Shown here piece by piece: positions 1-9,581 of a DNA stretch of 64,000 bases. The notes beneath the pieces were generated by a model that worked only from the letters and a program-made list of their open reading frames with translations, was not told the origin of the DNA and made no database searches. The position numbers and the translations under genes are program-made. Origin of the DNA: an uncultured Prevotella sp. (GTDB lineage: Bacteria > Bacteroidota > Bacteroidia > Bacteroidales > Bacteroidaceae); contig ONAJ01000002.1 of assembly GCA_900315775.1 (NCBI GenBank), forward strand, positions 1-64,000, written 5' to 3'. Position 1 is the stretch's first letter, and every line of letters begins with the position of its first letter.

Positions 1-2
1 TA

Positions 3-2600
3 CCAGCAGAGAGAGAAGGCAAGACCTTCGACGTAGTTGGTTCTATCAGCATCTATAACGAAAACATCCAGTTCCAGCCAATCACTATTACCGAGAGCGC
101 AGGACCTGTTGTTGACACATGGACTGTAGCAGGTAGCCCCGCGACATTGTTCGGTACAGAGTGGGATACAACAAACGAAGCCAACAACATGACTCTGACA
201 GAGGGTCTGTACGTTTGGGAGAAGAAGGGTGTTGAGCTGACAAAGAGTGTTGTTAAGTTCAAGGTTGTGAAGAACCACGCTTGGGACGAGTCATATCCTG
301 CAGATGATTACGCTCTGAACATCCCAGCAGATGGTACTTACGACGTCATGATTACCTTCAATGCTGAAACCCACGAGGTAAACGCAACGACAACAGGTGG
401 TCCTGAACTGAATACCTACACAGCTTCCTTCGAGAATACAGGTAACTGGACTGATGTATATGCTTACACATTCTCTAAGAACGAAGGTGGAGAGGTAATA
501 GCTCAGGAACTTGGCGCATGGCCAGGTGCTAAGCTGACAGCCGCTGAAGGTGGTGCTTATCAGGTAGTCATCCAGGCAGCAAGCGCTCCTCAGTATATCA
601 TCTTCCACAACAATGCTGGTGTCCAGACTGCCGACCTTCCATTCGAGAATGGTAAGACTTACGGATTACCAGAAGAGCAAGACTACACAGTACAGTTCGT
701 TAACCTTGACGGTTGGAACAATGTAAATGCTTATGCTTGGAGTGGTAACGTTAAGCAACTCGGCGAATGGCCAGGTACACAAATGACTGTTGTCGATACT
801 CAGGTACAGTATGGTGGCCAGAACTATCCTGTTTACCAGATTAACTTCAAGGCTACTGTTGCTCCAGAGTTCATCATCTTCAATAACGGTGATGGCATGC
901 AGACAGAAGACCTCGTCTATGTAGAGGGCAAGCAGTATCTGGTACTCAACATGAAGGGCGAGTTGGCATGTAGCGTGAAAGAGCCTATGCAGCTCGACTA
1001 TAGCGACAGGATTAAGATTCACAACGGTATGCCAAAGATTATCATGGGAGTACCAAGTGAGACTGAAACTGTTAAGATAAACGTTGGTGACGCTATCCAC
1101 ATCCGTATCGCTGAGTGTCCACAGATGAGATCACCTGGTCTGCAGCTGACGAGTGATGACGGTAAGACACCTATCACCGAGAACTTAGCCGCAAACCTCC
1201 AAGAGGTTCCTGCTATAATCACTATTCCTGTAACGGGAGCTCTGTACGAGTGGATGAAGGATGCCGACCACAAGGTTCGCCTGTGCGGTACAAACGTATT
1301 CATCGACAGAATGACTGTTGAGGCAGGTGTTTACGAGGAGACTGCTACCACCGAAGAGGAAGGAACCGTCTCTGTATGGGTTCCTGAGAATGAGGAAGGA
1401 CAGCAGGTTGCTGCAGAAGAAACAATTGAAATCCCTGCAACATCATTCATAGTAGTTGATGTTAAGAAGGACGACATTGTTAAGATTAAGGCTTCTGGTG
1501 CTTCTGCTCCAAGCGCTAAGGGCGTAAGAGCTCGTGGCGCAAGAAGACTCACAATAGTTGAAACTGTTGACATCGAGATTCTCAAGAAGGGTACTACCGA
1601 CAAACTCGTTGCTGACGAGAAAATCCTCATCTCTGAGGACGGCTCAGGCTATGAGTTCGTTGTAACCGAGGACCTTGTAAACGTTCTGAAGACCGAAGGC
1701 TTCGATATCAGGAATAAGTCCAATAATCCTATCAATATTGAGGCTATCAATGTGAAGGATGGAGGCGATGTTCCTGTTAACTACAGCCAGTCTATCAACA
1801 TCGAACAGTTGGTACTCGACTACGGTAAGACTTACGACATAGCTTCAGCACTTCTTGAGAAGTATATCGAGTCTGCTAATATCAACGCACTCGACTCGCT
1901 GAACGACGAGAAGGTACTCCGTAACGAGCCTTACCTTGGTCTGAAGCTTAAGACCAGCGGTGCTTACATCAAGGTGAATGTAGAAAAGGGCAAGACTCTG
2001 AAGGTTAAGTTAGGCTACGTTGCTGCACCAGTGAACGTTACCGTAAACGGTGTTGACGCAACTCCTGTTGAGGCTACCAACGAGGGCGTTATAGAGGAAT
2101 TTGCTGCTGCCGACGTAGATCAGGAAGTAGTATTCACTACAACATCTGAGAAGACTGTAGTCCTCAAGCAGATAATGATAGGCGAGGAAATAGCAGACGT
2201 TACCCTGCCACCAGCAACCAAGTACGAGGTTTCAGTAGCAGAAGGTATCGAGAACGGCAAAGTAACATTCGAAGCAACTTCGAAGACAGAGTCTAAGGGT
2301 TACGTAACCGTAGCAGTAGGCGACGAGGTAACAGTTACTGCAATTCCTGACCCAGGCTTCGAGCTTAGCGGAATCACTGTAACGGGTGTTAACACCGACA
2401 TAGCTGTAATAGTTAACGACGGCAAGTTCATTATGCCAGAAGACGCTGTAACTATCAACGCAATATTCACTACCGTAGATGCTATCATCGGTGTGAAGGA
2501 TGGCGTAAGGGTATCTACCGTGAAGTACGTGAAGAACGGAAAGTTAGTTATTGCAACTCCAGAAGGAACCTTCAGCGGAACCGGTAAGAGAGTAAAATAA
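3..2600 (+). CDS. Secreted protein with starch-binding (CBM26-like) modules, 5' truncated
   Basis: The reading frame is already open at the left edge, so the true start and any catalytic domain lie outside the window. Going in from the edge there is a module with the pattern W-x-V-A-G...FG..W, resembling the X25/SusE-type starch-binding modules. Two consecutive copies of a CBM26-like module follow (about residues 135-300 of the visible part); both carry the patterns W..V.AY, WPG, and FI/II-F-N/H-N-x-G-x-QT. A long stretch I do not recognise comes next, then a divergent InlB/bacterial-repeat domain ending in FIMPEDAVTINAIF. The protein closes with a short C-terminal segment of the kind seen in Bacteroidetes secretion tails. 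A role in starch or alpha-glucan binding at the cell surface is inferred; it may be the C-terminal half of an alpha-amylase or of a SusE/F-like protein. A hairpin terminator follows. Confidence 0.72.
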   Translation, partial: PAEREGKTFDVVGSISIYNENIQFQPITITESAGPVVDTWTVAGSPATLFGTEWDTTNEANNMTLTEGLYVWEKKGVELTKSVVKFKVVKNHAWDESYPADDYALNIPADGTYDVMITFNAETHEVNATTTGGPELNTYTASFENTGNWTDVYAYTFSKNEGGEVIAQELGAWPGAKLTAAEGGAYQVVIQAASAPQYIIFHNNAGVQTADLPFENGKTYGLPEEQDYTVQFVNLDGWNNVNAYAWSGNVKQLGEWPGTQMTVVDTQVQYGGQNYPVYQINFKATVAPEFIIFNNGDGMQTEDLVYVEGKQYLVLNMKGELACSVKEPMQLDYSDRIKIHNGMPKIIMGVPSETETVKINVGDAIHIRIAECPQMRSPGLQLTSDDGKTPITENLAANLQEVPAIITIPVTGALYEWMKDADHKVRLCGTNVFIDRMTVEAGVYEETATTEEEGTVSVWVPENEEGQQVAAEETIEIPATSFIVVDVKKDDIVKIKASGASAPSAKGVRARGARRLTIVETVDIEILKKGTTDKLVADEKILISEDGSGYEFVVTEDLVNVLKTEGFDIRNKSNNPINIEAINVKDGGDVPVNYSQSINIEQLVLDYGKTYDIASALLEKYIESANINALDSLNDEKVLRNEPYLGLKLKTSGAYIKVNVEKGKTLKVKLGYVAAPVNVTVNGVDATPVEATNEGVIEEFAAADVDQEVVFTTTSEKTVVLKQIMIGEEIADVTLPPATKYEVSVAEGIENGKVTFEATSKTESKGYVTVAVGDEVTVTAIPDPGFELSGITVTGVNTDIAVIVNDGKFIMPEDAVTINAIFTTVDAIIGVKDGVRVSTVKYVKNGKLVIATPEGTFSGTGKRVK

Positions 2601-2616
2601 ACTAAATTAAATCAAG

Positions 2617-2645
2617 GAGCGGGGCACGGAGTCCCGCTCTTTTTT
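2617..2645 (+). terminator. Rho-independent terminator after the starch-binding gene
   Basis: Stem GAGCGGG/CCCGCTC with a short loop, followed by a run of T, 17 bp after the stop codon at 2600. Confidence 0.88.
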
Positions 2646-2688
2646 ATCTTTTTTGGTGTAAAGTGAGGAATGAAATGTGTTTTTTTAT

Positions 2689-2696
2689 TACCTTTG
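2689..2696 (+). promoter_or_regulatory. Bacteroidetes -7 element TACCTTTG
   Basis: A TAnnTTTG box 34 bp before the cupin start at 2731. No TTTG lies at the canonical 19-20 bp upstream spacing. It supports starting the cupin gene at 2731, because a longer open frame beginning at 2677 would start before the box. Confidence 0.7.
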
Positions 2697-2730
2697 CAGC
2701 GGTAAAAGTAATAAACAAACAATTGTTAAG

Positions 2731-3198
2731 ATGAAAAAGATTGTAAATTGGTTAATTGCTGCTACCCTTATCGTAAGCGGCACAAGCGTTTTGAATTCAT
2801 ATTCTAAGGCAAATGCTGCCAGCTCTTCTGCACCAAAGGTAGAGAGTACAGAGTTGATTCGTACTAACAAGAGTTGGGACGGTGTTGATTTGCCTGAATA
2901 CCTGAAAGGATATCCAGAGCTGGTAGCTGTGAAGTACGTTTTCCCTGTAGGTCAGAAACTCGGATGGCATCATCATCCTGTTATGAACTACGGTGTACTG
3001 ATGCAGGGTGAGTTGACCATCATCGGTCAAGATGGAAAGGAGAAGGTTGTTCATGAGGGTGAGGCAGTTGTGGAAATGGTAAACACTATTCATCATGGTG
3101 AGAACCGCGGTGACAAACCTGTAATACTTTATATGTTCTATCTGTCACAGAAGGGACTTCCTCTGGCTGTCCAGCATCCTGAAATTCCATTAGATTAA
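2731..3198 (+). CDS. Exported cupin-domain protein
   Basis: A 155-residue protein with an N-terminal signal peptide (MKK, hydrophobic core, cleavage probably near ANA-A at residues 28-30) and a single cupin_2 barrel. The metal-binding motif is clear: WHHHPVMNYGVLMQGE supplies two or three histidines plus the glutamate, and the second motif contains NTIHHGENRGD. Cupins of this size bind a metal and serve as small oxygenases, isomerases or sensors; nothing here fixes the reaction. It is first in a tightly packed plus-strand run (2 bp before the next gene), so it probably shares a transcript with the lipoprotein at 3201. The start was chosen because a -7 promoter box lies inside the longer open frame. 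Confidence 0.85.
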   Translation: MKKIVNWLIAATLIVSGTSVLNSYSKANAASSSAPKVESTELIRTNKSWDGVDLPEYLKGYPELVAVKYVFPVGQKLGWHHHPVMNYGVLMQGELTIIGQDGKEKVVHEGEAVVEMVNTIHHGENRGDKPVILYMFYLSQKGLPLAVQHPEIPLD

Positions 3199-3200
3199 TA

Positions 3201-4145
3201 ATGCATAGAATAACCCGATTGACACTCGTCGCCACCATAATAGCTATATGTGGCGCATGTGCAGAAAAGACCTATATTCCCAAAGCTCCCGACTACGACA
3301 ATCCGATAATGTGGGTAACCGCCGACGGTGACGTAGATAGTACGGGTGCTGACATCTTTTATGTTGTATCAACATGGGAGGAAGACTGGAGGACTATAGG
3401 AGGACAAGTAAGTCATTATGCCGATGTGTGGAACACTGTGCATCGTGAACATATGTCGAGGGAGCTCAACAAGGTGAAGGATTATATGTCGCCAGGAAAC
3501 CGCTTCTTTGCACCATACTATCGTCATACCACCATACAGGCATTCTTGACGAAAAGTGAAAAGATAATATCCAAGCGCGCACGTCTGGCTCTCAGTGACG
3601 TCTATGCCGCCTTTGACTACTTCCAGGCACAGCGCGACAAAAGTCGTCCGCTTGTGATTGCCGGCTTTAGTCAGGGTGGTCTTGCTGTAGTAAATCTGCT
3701 GAAACACATGGACGACGAGACATATAGTCAGTTGGCAGCAGCCTACGTCATGGGTTACAAAGTGACAAAGGCAGATATGGCGGAGAGCAGTCATATACGT
3801 CCTGCTCAGGGAGAGAGCGATACGGGTGTTACTATCTGTTACAATACGGTGAAGGATGTGAAGTACATACAGCCGATTATTGCAAGCTCCGATATTTGTA
3901 TTAATCCTGTGAACTGGCACACCGATGCTACGCCGGCAGTACTTCACGACACAATCACTATTACCCTCTCGCCAGAGTATCATGTCCTCGTGGCTACAGG
4001 CTATAGTGCATCAGAGTATCCACCATACCGCAATTTCATCAATGTTGGTGATATCCACAGCTGTGAGCCTTGGCTCTACAGCGACTGTCTCGCAAAGAAT
4101 ATTGCAGTCAGAGCTAAGGAATGGCGGAAAAACAAGAAAAGGTAA
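3201..4145 (+). CDS. DUF3089 family lipoprotein (alpha/beta-hydrolase-like)
   Basis: A 314-residue protein with a lipoprotein signal (hydrophobic stretch ending ICGAC, lipidated Cys near residue 20). The body matches the DUF3089 pattern: an early D-I-F-Y-V segment, the FAPYYRH motif, and a nucleophile elbow GFSQGG near residue 156. DUF3089 proteins have an alpha/beta-hydrolase fold of unknown substrate, and the Ser in GFSQG is the expected nucleophile. The protein is probably anchored in the outer or inner membrane on the periplasmic side. It follows the cupin gene by 2 bp and precedes the next gene by 9 bp, so it is part of the 2.7-7.2 kb operon. The family call is good; the enzymatic substrate is unknown. 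Confidence 0.82.
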   Translation: MHRITRLTLVATIIAICGACAEKTYIPKAPDYDNPIMWVTADGDVDSTGADIFYVVSTWEEDWRTIGGQVSHYADVWNTVHREHMSRELNKVKDYMSPGNRFFAPYYRHTTIQAFLTKSEKIISKRARLALSDVYAAFDYFQAQRDKSRPLVIAGFSQGGLAVVNLLKHMDDETYSQLAAAYVMGYKVTKADMAESSHIRPAQGESDTGVTICYNTVKDVKYIQPIIASSDICINPVNWHTDATPAVLHDTITITLSPEYHVLVATGYSASEYPPYRNFINVGDIHSCEPWLYSDCLAKNIAVRAKEWRKNKKR

Positions 4146-4154
4146 AAGGAAATT

Positions 4155-4757
4155 ATGCGAAAGCTGCTATTATATATTTTTCTGGTTTTTGCTACGGTTG
4201 TTCAGGCGCAGGATACCCCTAATGCCCGTCAGGCACGCCACATGTTCGACCGCACATATCAGATGGTGTTTGGTCCTCAGGGGTCAATGCTTCACTACAA
4301 GGTGAACATCATCGGTATCTACAAGACCGAAGGAACGATATGGACAAAAGGGAAGAAGAGTAAATTCGAGGAATCGCGCTATATGGCGTGGAACGACGGA
4401 ACAACATATACACGTGTTGACAAGAAGAAGAAGACGGTGAGCGTGTATGGTGCCAACGACGAGAACCGCGACAAGTATGCTTCGAAGTTCACCTTCGAAC
4501 CAGATAACTACACCTACCACATAGAGAGTGCACCGGAGGGCTACTACATCACTATGAAGGCAAAGAAAGGTGTTAAAGGTATCAAGGAGGCTCGCGCCCT
4601 GTTAGACAAAAAGACGCGCTATCCCTTGAGTGTTCGTATAAAGTTGGGTATTTTCCATACAACAATAAAGATTACTCAATTCCAGGTGGGTGACATCAGT
4701 GACGACCTGTTTGTTTTCCCTGCCGCACAGTATCAGGGATATAAGAGAAAGAAATAA
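4155..4757 (+). CDS. Secreted LolA-like outer-membrane lipoprotein-sorting family protein
   Basis: A 200-residue protein with a signal peptide (MRKLLLYIFLVFATVVQAQ). The body is rich in alternating strands and resembles the LolA-like fold seen in many Bacteroidetes periplasmic proteins: an early helix ARHMFDRTY, then strands such as KVNIIGIYKTEGTIW, and a late VFP-A motif. A cluster of lysines (KKKKT) lies mid-protein. No catalytic motif is visible. It sits between the DUF3089 lipoprotein and an alcohol dehydrogenase in one operon. It may carry a lipid or lipoprotein in the periplasm; that rests on fold resemblance only. Confidence 0.6.
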   Translation: MRKLLLYIFLVFATVVQAQDTPNARQARHMFDRTYQMVFGPQGSMLHYKVNIIGIYKTEGTIWTKGKKSKFEESRYMAWNDGTTYTRVDKKKKTVSVYGANDENRDKYASKFTFEPDNYTYHIESAPEGYYITMKAKKGVKGIKEARALLDKKTRYPLSVRIKLGIFHTTIKITQFQVGDISDDLFVFPAAQYQGYKRKK

Positions 4758-4769
4758 AGACGTAAAGAT

Positions 4770-5954
4770 ATGATTAAGGATTTTAATTTCTACTCACCAA
4801 CACAGGTGGTTTTTGGTAAGAGTGCCGAAGAGCAGTTGGCGGCACTGGTGAAACGCTATGGTGGCACGCGAGTGCTGGTACATTACGGTGGTGGTAGTGC
4901 CCGTCGTTCTGGACTACTCGACAAGGTCTTCGGGCTCCTTAGTGATGCTGGCATAGGTTACGTAGAACTCGGTGGGGTAGTGCCCAATCCGCTGTTGTCG
5001 TTGGTAAAGGATGGCATAGCGTTGTGTCGTAAGGAGAAGATAGACTTCATTCTTGCCGTTGGTGGTGGTAGTGTGATAGACTCTGCAAAAGCCATAGCCT
5101 ACGGAGTTCCTTACGACGGTGACCCTTGGGACTTCTGGGACGGCAAGGCGGTGCCACAGAGTAGTCTGCCAGTAGGAACAATCCTTACCATTCCCGCTGC
5201 TGGTAGTGAGATGAGTGACAGTTGCGTGGTTACTCGCGACAAAGACCAGAACAAGCGAGGCTTCAACAACGACCTGTGTCGTTGTAAGTTCGCCATTATG
5301 AATCCTGAACGCACATACACACTGCCGCCATACCAAACGGCAGCAGGAGCTACCGATATTATGATGCACACTATGGAGCGCTATTTCAGTCGTTATGACG
5401 GTATGACACTCACTGACTCTATAGCTGAGGCTCTGTTGCGTACCGTTAAGGACAGTGTCTTTGAGGTACTGAAGAATCCTGCCGACTATCGCCATCGTGC
5501 GCAGATTATGTGGGCAGGAAGCCTGTCGCATAACAACCTCACGGAGTGTGGACTCGAGAAAGACTTTGCTACCCATCGTCTGGAACATGAGTTGAGTGCC
5601 CTCTTTGGTGTTACTCATGGTGCCGGACTGGCAGCGATGTGGGGCAGTTGGGCACGTTTCGTTATGCCAAAACACGTAAGTCGTTTCGTTCAGTATGCCA
5701 TTAATGTTATGGGTGTTACCAACGACCTCACAGACCCCGAGGGAACAGCACTCAGAGGTATCGAGGCAACAGAGCGTTTCTTCCACGCCATAGGAATGCC
5801 GACAAGTATCCACGAACTGTTGGGACATAAAGTTACCGACGACGAGATAGCGCTAATGGTACGGAAGTGCAGTCGTGGAGGTACCATAACTTTGGGGTCT
5901 ATAGAGAAGATAGGACCAAAGGAGATGGAAACCATCTATAGGATGGCGTTATAG
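4770..5954 (+). CDS. Iron-containing alcohol dehydrogenase (butanol dehydrogenase/YqhD type)
   Basis: A 394-residue cytoplasmic enzyme of the usual family length. The N-terminal Rossmann half shows VVFGKSAE and the nucleotide-binding GGGSVIDSAKAI (about residues 92-103). The iron site is intact: an Asp and His in AGATDIMMHTMER, a His in ATHRLEHEL, and a His in VTHGAGLA. Family members reduce aldehydes such as butyraldehyde or methylglyoxal with NADPH or NADH. In an anaerobe it would help remove excess reductant or toxic aldehydes. It lies 12 bp downstream of the LolA-like gene and 10 bp upstream of the methyltransferase, all on one strand. Family certain; substrate not resolvable. Confidence 0.93.
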   Translation: MIKDFNFYSPTQVVFGKSAEEQLAALVKRYGGTRVLVHYGGGSARRSGLLDKVFGLLSDAGIGYVELGGVVPNPLLSLVKDGIALCRKEKIDFILAVGGGSVIDSAKAIAYGVPYDGDPWDFWDGKAVPQSSLPVGTILTIPAAGSEMSDSCVVTRDKDQNKRGFNNDLCRCKFAIMNPERTYTLPPYQTAAGATDIMMHTMERYFSRYDGMTLTDSIAEALLRTVKDSVFEVLKNPADYRHRAQIMWAGSLSHNNLTECGLEKDFATHRLEHELSALFGVTHGAGLAAMWGSWARFVMPKHVSRFVQYAINVMGVTNDLTDPEGTALRGIEATERFFHAIGMPTSIHELLGHKVTDDEIALMVRKCSRGGTITLGSIEKIGPKEMETIYRMAL

Positions 5955-5964
5955 ATGATAGGTG

Positions 5965-7206
5965 ATGGTGGATACCCTGGAGTTTATAAAGAGGCATCGT
6001 GAAGACGACGTCAGACAGTTAGCGTTGAAGAGGGTGCCTAATGAAGGCATCGACCTCCCGTGGGCTCTCACCCAGATAGCAGGGTGGCAGGCAGCACGAC
6101 GGAAAATCCCTTCGTGGGCTGCTATCGACGGCATCGTATATCCACAACATATTTCTATGGAGCAGTGCTCCAGTGACAGGACGTCTGAGTATAAAGCAAA
6201 GTTGATAGATGATAGTTGTTTGGCGATAGCTGATAGTGAGGTGTCTTTCGTTGATTTGACGGGAGGACTTGGCGTTGACTTTGTCGCCATAGCTAAAACG
6301 CTTCACCAACACGCATCAGCTGTCATCAATCACGCGGTCTATGTAGAGCGAAACGAGGAACTGTGCACCATAGCTCGTAATAACTTTCCCTTACTTGGTG
6401 TTGATGCAGAAGTGGTGTGCACTACTGCCGAAGAATATCTACACTCCTTGAAACATACAAATCTGTTATTTGTTGATCCAGCGCGTCGTGATGGAGCAGG
6501 GAGGAAGATGGTCGGTATTGCTGACTGCACACCCGACATTCTTTCACTGAAAGACGAAATGCTCAGAAAAGCCGATATGGTGATGATAAAACTGTCGCCG
6601 ATGCTCGACTGGCATAAAGCTGTTGCAGACCTAGGAGGGTGTGTCTGCGAGGTTCATATTGTCTCTGTGGATAACGAGTGTAAGGAACTACTGCTTATTC
6701 TTAGAGGAGAGAGGAGTGAGGAGAAAGGAGAGAGAATACTTTATTGCGTTAATGATGATGACGAGGTGCTGAAGGTTGACTTGTCGTCTTTGGAAATGGA
6801 AGGACGAGTGGAGAGTAGGATGGCTCCTCCGTTGGAAAAGGGATGGAGGGGATTCCTCTATGAGCCAAATGCCTCGATAATGAAGTCAGGATGTTTTGCT
6901 GAACTATGTGCGAAATATGGAGTCTCGCAGATAGGGAAGAACAGTAATCTTTTTGTTTCCGATACTATGATAGATATCTTTCCAGGCAGAAAGTTCGTCG
7001 TTGAGGCTGTGTCCTCAATGAATAAAAGTGAGGTGAAGGAGACATTAGGCGAAACGAAACGAGCTAATGTGGCAGTAAGGAATTTCCCGATGAGTGCCGA
7101 GGAACTTCGTCGCAGACTGAAACTCACAGATGGAGGAGATGACTACCTCTTCGGAACGACCCTTACGGACGGCTCCCATTGCTTGCTTTTATGCAAAAAA
7201 TGCTGA
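5965..7206 (+). CDS. Class I SAM-dependent methyltransferase with THUMP-like C-terminal domain
   Basis: About 413 residues. The SAM-binding motif I is VDLTGGLGVDF and the motif IV-like active-site segment is LFVDPARRD, the arrangement of Bacteroidetes THUMP-like (PG_1098-type) RNA methyltransferases. The N-terminal helical part (IDLPWALTQIAGWQAARRKIPSWA) and a C-terminal ferredoxin/THUMP-like part match that family. A role in rRNA or tRNA methylation is inferred. The start could be GTG at 5962 or ATG at 5965; both lie inside a short 7-bp-period repeat. Two further 7-bp-period tracts are in frame: at 6201-6242, just before motif I, and at 6704-6738, producing a Glu/Arg-rich insert. Confidence 0.85.
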   Translation: MVDTLEFIKRHREDDVRQLALKRVPNEGIDLPWALTQIAGWQAARRKIPSWAAIDGIVYPQHISMEQCSSDRTSEYKAKLIDDSCLAIADSEVSFVDLTGGLGVDFVAIAKTLHQHASAVINHAVYVERNEELCTIARNNFPLLGVDAEVVCTTAEEYLHSLKHTNLLFVDPARRDGAGRKMVGIADCTPDILSLKDEMLRKADMVMIKLSPMLDWHKAVADLGGCVCEVHIVSVDNECKELLLILRGERSEEKGERILYCVNDDDEVLKVDLSSLEMEGRVESRMAPPLEKGWRGFLYEPNASIMKSGCFAELCAKYGVSQIGKNSNLFVSDTMIDIFPGRKFVVEAVSSMNKSEVKETLGETKRANVAVRNFPMSAEELRRRLKLTDGGDDYLFGTTLTDGSHCLLLCKKC

Positions 7207-7221
7207 AAAACAGGTTTATAT

Positions 7222-7252
7222 TTTGATAACTCGAAAAAAATAACTATATTTG
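7222..7252 (+). promoter_or_regulatory. Promoter: TTTG-N19-TATATTTG
   Basis: TTTG at 7222-7225 and TATATTTG at 7245-7252 with 19 bp between them, a near-ideal Bacteroidetes primary-sigma promoter. It lies 20 bp before the ATG at 7273 and probably drives the two GNAT-like genes, parE and the S41 protease. Confidence 0.85.
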
Positions 7253-7272
7253 CAAGGTTCATTTAATTGTAT

Positions 7273-8427
7273 ATGGCAGAGATAGTAATCAAGAAAGTGG
7301 AAACGAAGAAGGACTTGGTAGCCTTTATCGACTTCCATCATGATCTTTATAAGGGAAATCCCTACGATGCCCCCAATCTTTATATGGACGATATTAATAC
7401 CTTCAGTCAGGACAAGAACGCAGCGTTTGAGTTCTGTCAGGCGGAGTATTACCTTGCATATAAGGACGGAAAGATTGTAGGACGCGTAGCCGCTATCATA
7501 AACCGTCGTGCCAACGAAAAGTGGAAACGTAAGACAGTACGCTTTGGATGGATAGACTTCATCGACGACCTGGAAGTTAGTCGTGCACTTCTTAATGCTG
7601 TTGAAGAGTACGGACGTCGTTACGGAATGACAGAGATGTGTGGTCCTCTTGGCTTTACCGATATGGACCCCGAAGGAATGCTCACATGGGGTTTCGACCA
7701 GCTTGGTACGATGGCTACCATCTATAATTATCCGTACTACCCCGAGCACATGGAGAAGTTGGGCGGTTTCGAGAAAGATAACGACTACGTAGAGTATAAA
7801 CTCATAGTACCCAAGCAGATTCCGGAGAAGTACACCAAGATTGCCGAAATGGTAAGCAAGCGCTATAACCTACACATAAAGAAATTTACTCGCAAGGATG
7901 TGTACGAGCGTGGCTACGGCATAGAGATGTTCAAGGTTATCAACGAGACATTCAAGAACCTTTATGGTTACAGCGAGATGACAGACCGTCAGATAATGCA
8001 GTACCTCGACATGTGGATACCTATGGTAGATTATAATCTCGTGGTGGGAATAGAAGACTGGAACGATAATAAACGTCTGGTGGGAATAGGAATCACGATA
8101 CCGTCGCTGGCACGTGCTGTACAGAAGTGTCGCAAGGGACGACTACTACCCTTTGGATGGTGGCACGTACTGCGCGCACTAAAGTTCCATAAAACAAAGG
8201 TGGTAGATCTGATGCTCATAGGTATTCTTCCAGAATATCGTGCCAAGGGTGCCAATGCCCTGATGTTTGCCGAGCTGATACCTTGGTACCAAAAGTATGG
8301 CTTTGAATGGGGTGAGACAAATGTAGAGATGGAAACCAATGAGAATGTACAGAAGCAGTGGGAGGCGCTTAGCCCTATTCATCATAAGAGTCGCCGCTGC
8401 TATAAAAAGATATTGACAGACAAATAA
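7273..8427 (+). CDS. GNAT-like acyltransferase-fold protein, copy 1
   Basis: About 384 residues, cytoplasmic. The C-terminal half carries a GNAT-type acyl-CoA-binding segment ([17 protein letters not shown]), and the N-terminal half has the PYDAPNLYMDD and DGKIVGRVAAIINRRANEKW motifs of a conserved Bacteroidetes family with no assigned substrate. It is a tandem paralogue of the next gene, sharing many motifs in the same order ([15 protein letters not shown] occurs in both). A TTG six bases upstream (7267) is also open, but the ATG at 7273 fits the promoter better. It starts an operon ending with parE and a periplasmic protease. The acyl donor and acceptor are unknown. Confidence 0.75.
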   Translation: MAEIVIKKVETKKDLVAFIDFHHDLYKGNPYDAPNLYMDDINTFSQDKNAAFEFCQAEYYLAYKDGKIVGRVAAIINRRANEKWKRKTVRFGWIDFIDDLEVSRALLNAVEEYGRRYGMTEMCGPLGFTDMDPEGMLTWGFDQLGTMATIYNYPYYPEHMEKLGGFEKDNDYVEYKLIVPKQIPEKYTKIAEMVSKRYNLHIKKFTRKDVYERGYGIEMFKVINETFKNLYGYSEMTDRQIMQYLDMWIPMVDYNLVVGIEDWNDNKRLVGIGITIPSLARAVQKCRKGRLLPFGWWHVLRALKFHKTKVVDLMLIGILPEYRAKGANALMFAELIPWYQKYGFEWGETNVEMETNENVQKQWEALSPIHHKSRRCYKKILTDK

Positions 8428-8432
8428 TAACC

Positions 8433-9581
8433 ATGAAAAATATAGAGATACGTAAAGTAGACGGAAAAAAGGGACTTAAAGAGTTTATACAGTTCCGTTA
8501 TGACCTATACAGAAACGACCCTTACGACGTGCCTTACCTGTACAGCGATGAGGTATTCACGCTGAGTAGCGATAAGAATGCGTCGTTCGATGACTGCGAA
8601 GCAGACTATTTTATGGCGTATAAGGATGGAAAGGCTGTAGGTCGTATTGCCGCTATTATCAATCGTGTAGCCAATGAGAAGTGGAATCACAAGACAGTAC
8701 GTTTCGGATGGTTCGACTTCATTGATGACCTCGATGTGTCGCGAGAGCTTATCCGCACCGTAGAAGAGTGGGGACGAGAGCGTGGTATGACGCAGATTGT
8801 AGGTCCTATGGGCTTTGCTGATACCGACCGCGAGGGAATGCTCATAGAGGGTTTCAAGGAGTATAGCACGATGTATGCTTCGTACAACTATCCCTACTAC
8901 CCAGAGCATATGGAGAAGTTAGGCGGTTTTGAGAAGGATAATGACTATGTACAGAGTCATGTGCGTGTCCCAGAGGAAGTGCCGGAGAAGTTTGCTAAAC
9001 TCGCAGAGATGGTGGAGAAACGCTATAACCTCCGCGTACATAAACTGACACGTAGAGAACTGATGAAGGAAGGCTATGGGCATGAGGTGTTCAATATGCT
9101 CAACATAACCTACAACGACCTGTATGGCTTCGCACCGCTAAACCAGCGTAAGGTAGATCAGCTGGTGAACCAGTATATCCGCATTGCTGACCTCAACCTT
9201 GTAAGTATTATAGTAGATGCTAATCAGAATAATAAGATGGTAGGATTCGGAATAACCTTTCCATCGCTCAGTGATGCTATGCGTAAGACACGTGACGGCA
9301 GACTATTCCCCTTCGGGTGGTACCACCTGCTGAAAGCCATCAAAAAACATAAGGTAGATACCGTTGATATGCTACTCATTGGTGTACTTCCGGAATACCG
9401 TGCAAAGGGCGCAAACGCCCTCATCTTCAACGATCTCATACGTCAATACCAACGCTACGGATTTACATGGGCTGAAGCTATGCAGCAGATGGAGACGAAC
9501 GACCATATGCTTGGACAGTGGCAATATCTTGAAAGTGAACAACATCGCAGATTAAGGTGCTATAAAAAGTTGATTAAGTAA
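8433..9581 (+). CDS. GNAT-like acyltransferase-fold protein, copy 2
   Basis: 382 residues, 5 bp downstream of its paralogue. By eye well over half of the positions agree, with conserved blocks [29 protein letters not shown] and the terminal [10 protein letters not shown]. The two copies differ in the segment after the KLGG motif, so they may act on different substrates or form a heterodimer. The stop codon overlaps the parE start (TAATG), which implies translational coupling. No function has been assigned to this family that I can name. Confidence 0.75.
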   Translation: MKNIEIRKVDGKKGLKEFIQFRYDLYRNDPYDVPYLYSDEVFTLSSDKNASFDDCEADYFMAYKDGKAVGRIAAIINRVANEKWNHKTVRFGWFDFIDDLDVSRELIRTVEEWGRERGMTQIVGPMGFADTDREGMLIEGFKEYSTMYASYNYPYYPEHMEKLGGFEKDNDYVQSHVRVPEEVPEKFAKLAEMVEKRYNLRVHKLTRRELMKEGYGHEVFNMLNITYNDLYGFAPLNQRKVDQLVNQYIRIADLNLVSIIVDANQNNKMVGFGITFPSLSDAMRKTRDGRLFPFGWYHLLKAIKKHKVDTVDMLLIGVLPEYRAKGANALIFNDLIRQYQRYGFTWAEAMQQMETNDHMLGQWQYLESEQHRRLRCYKKLIK

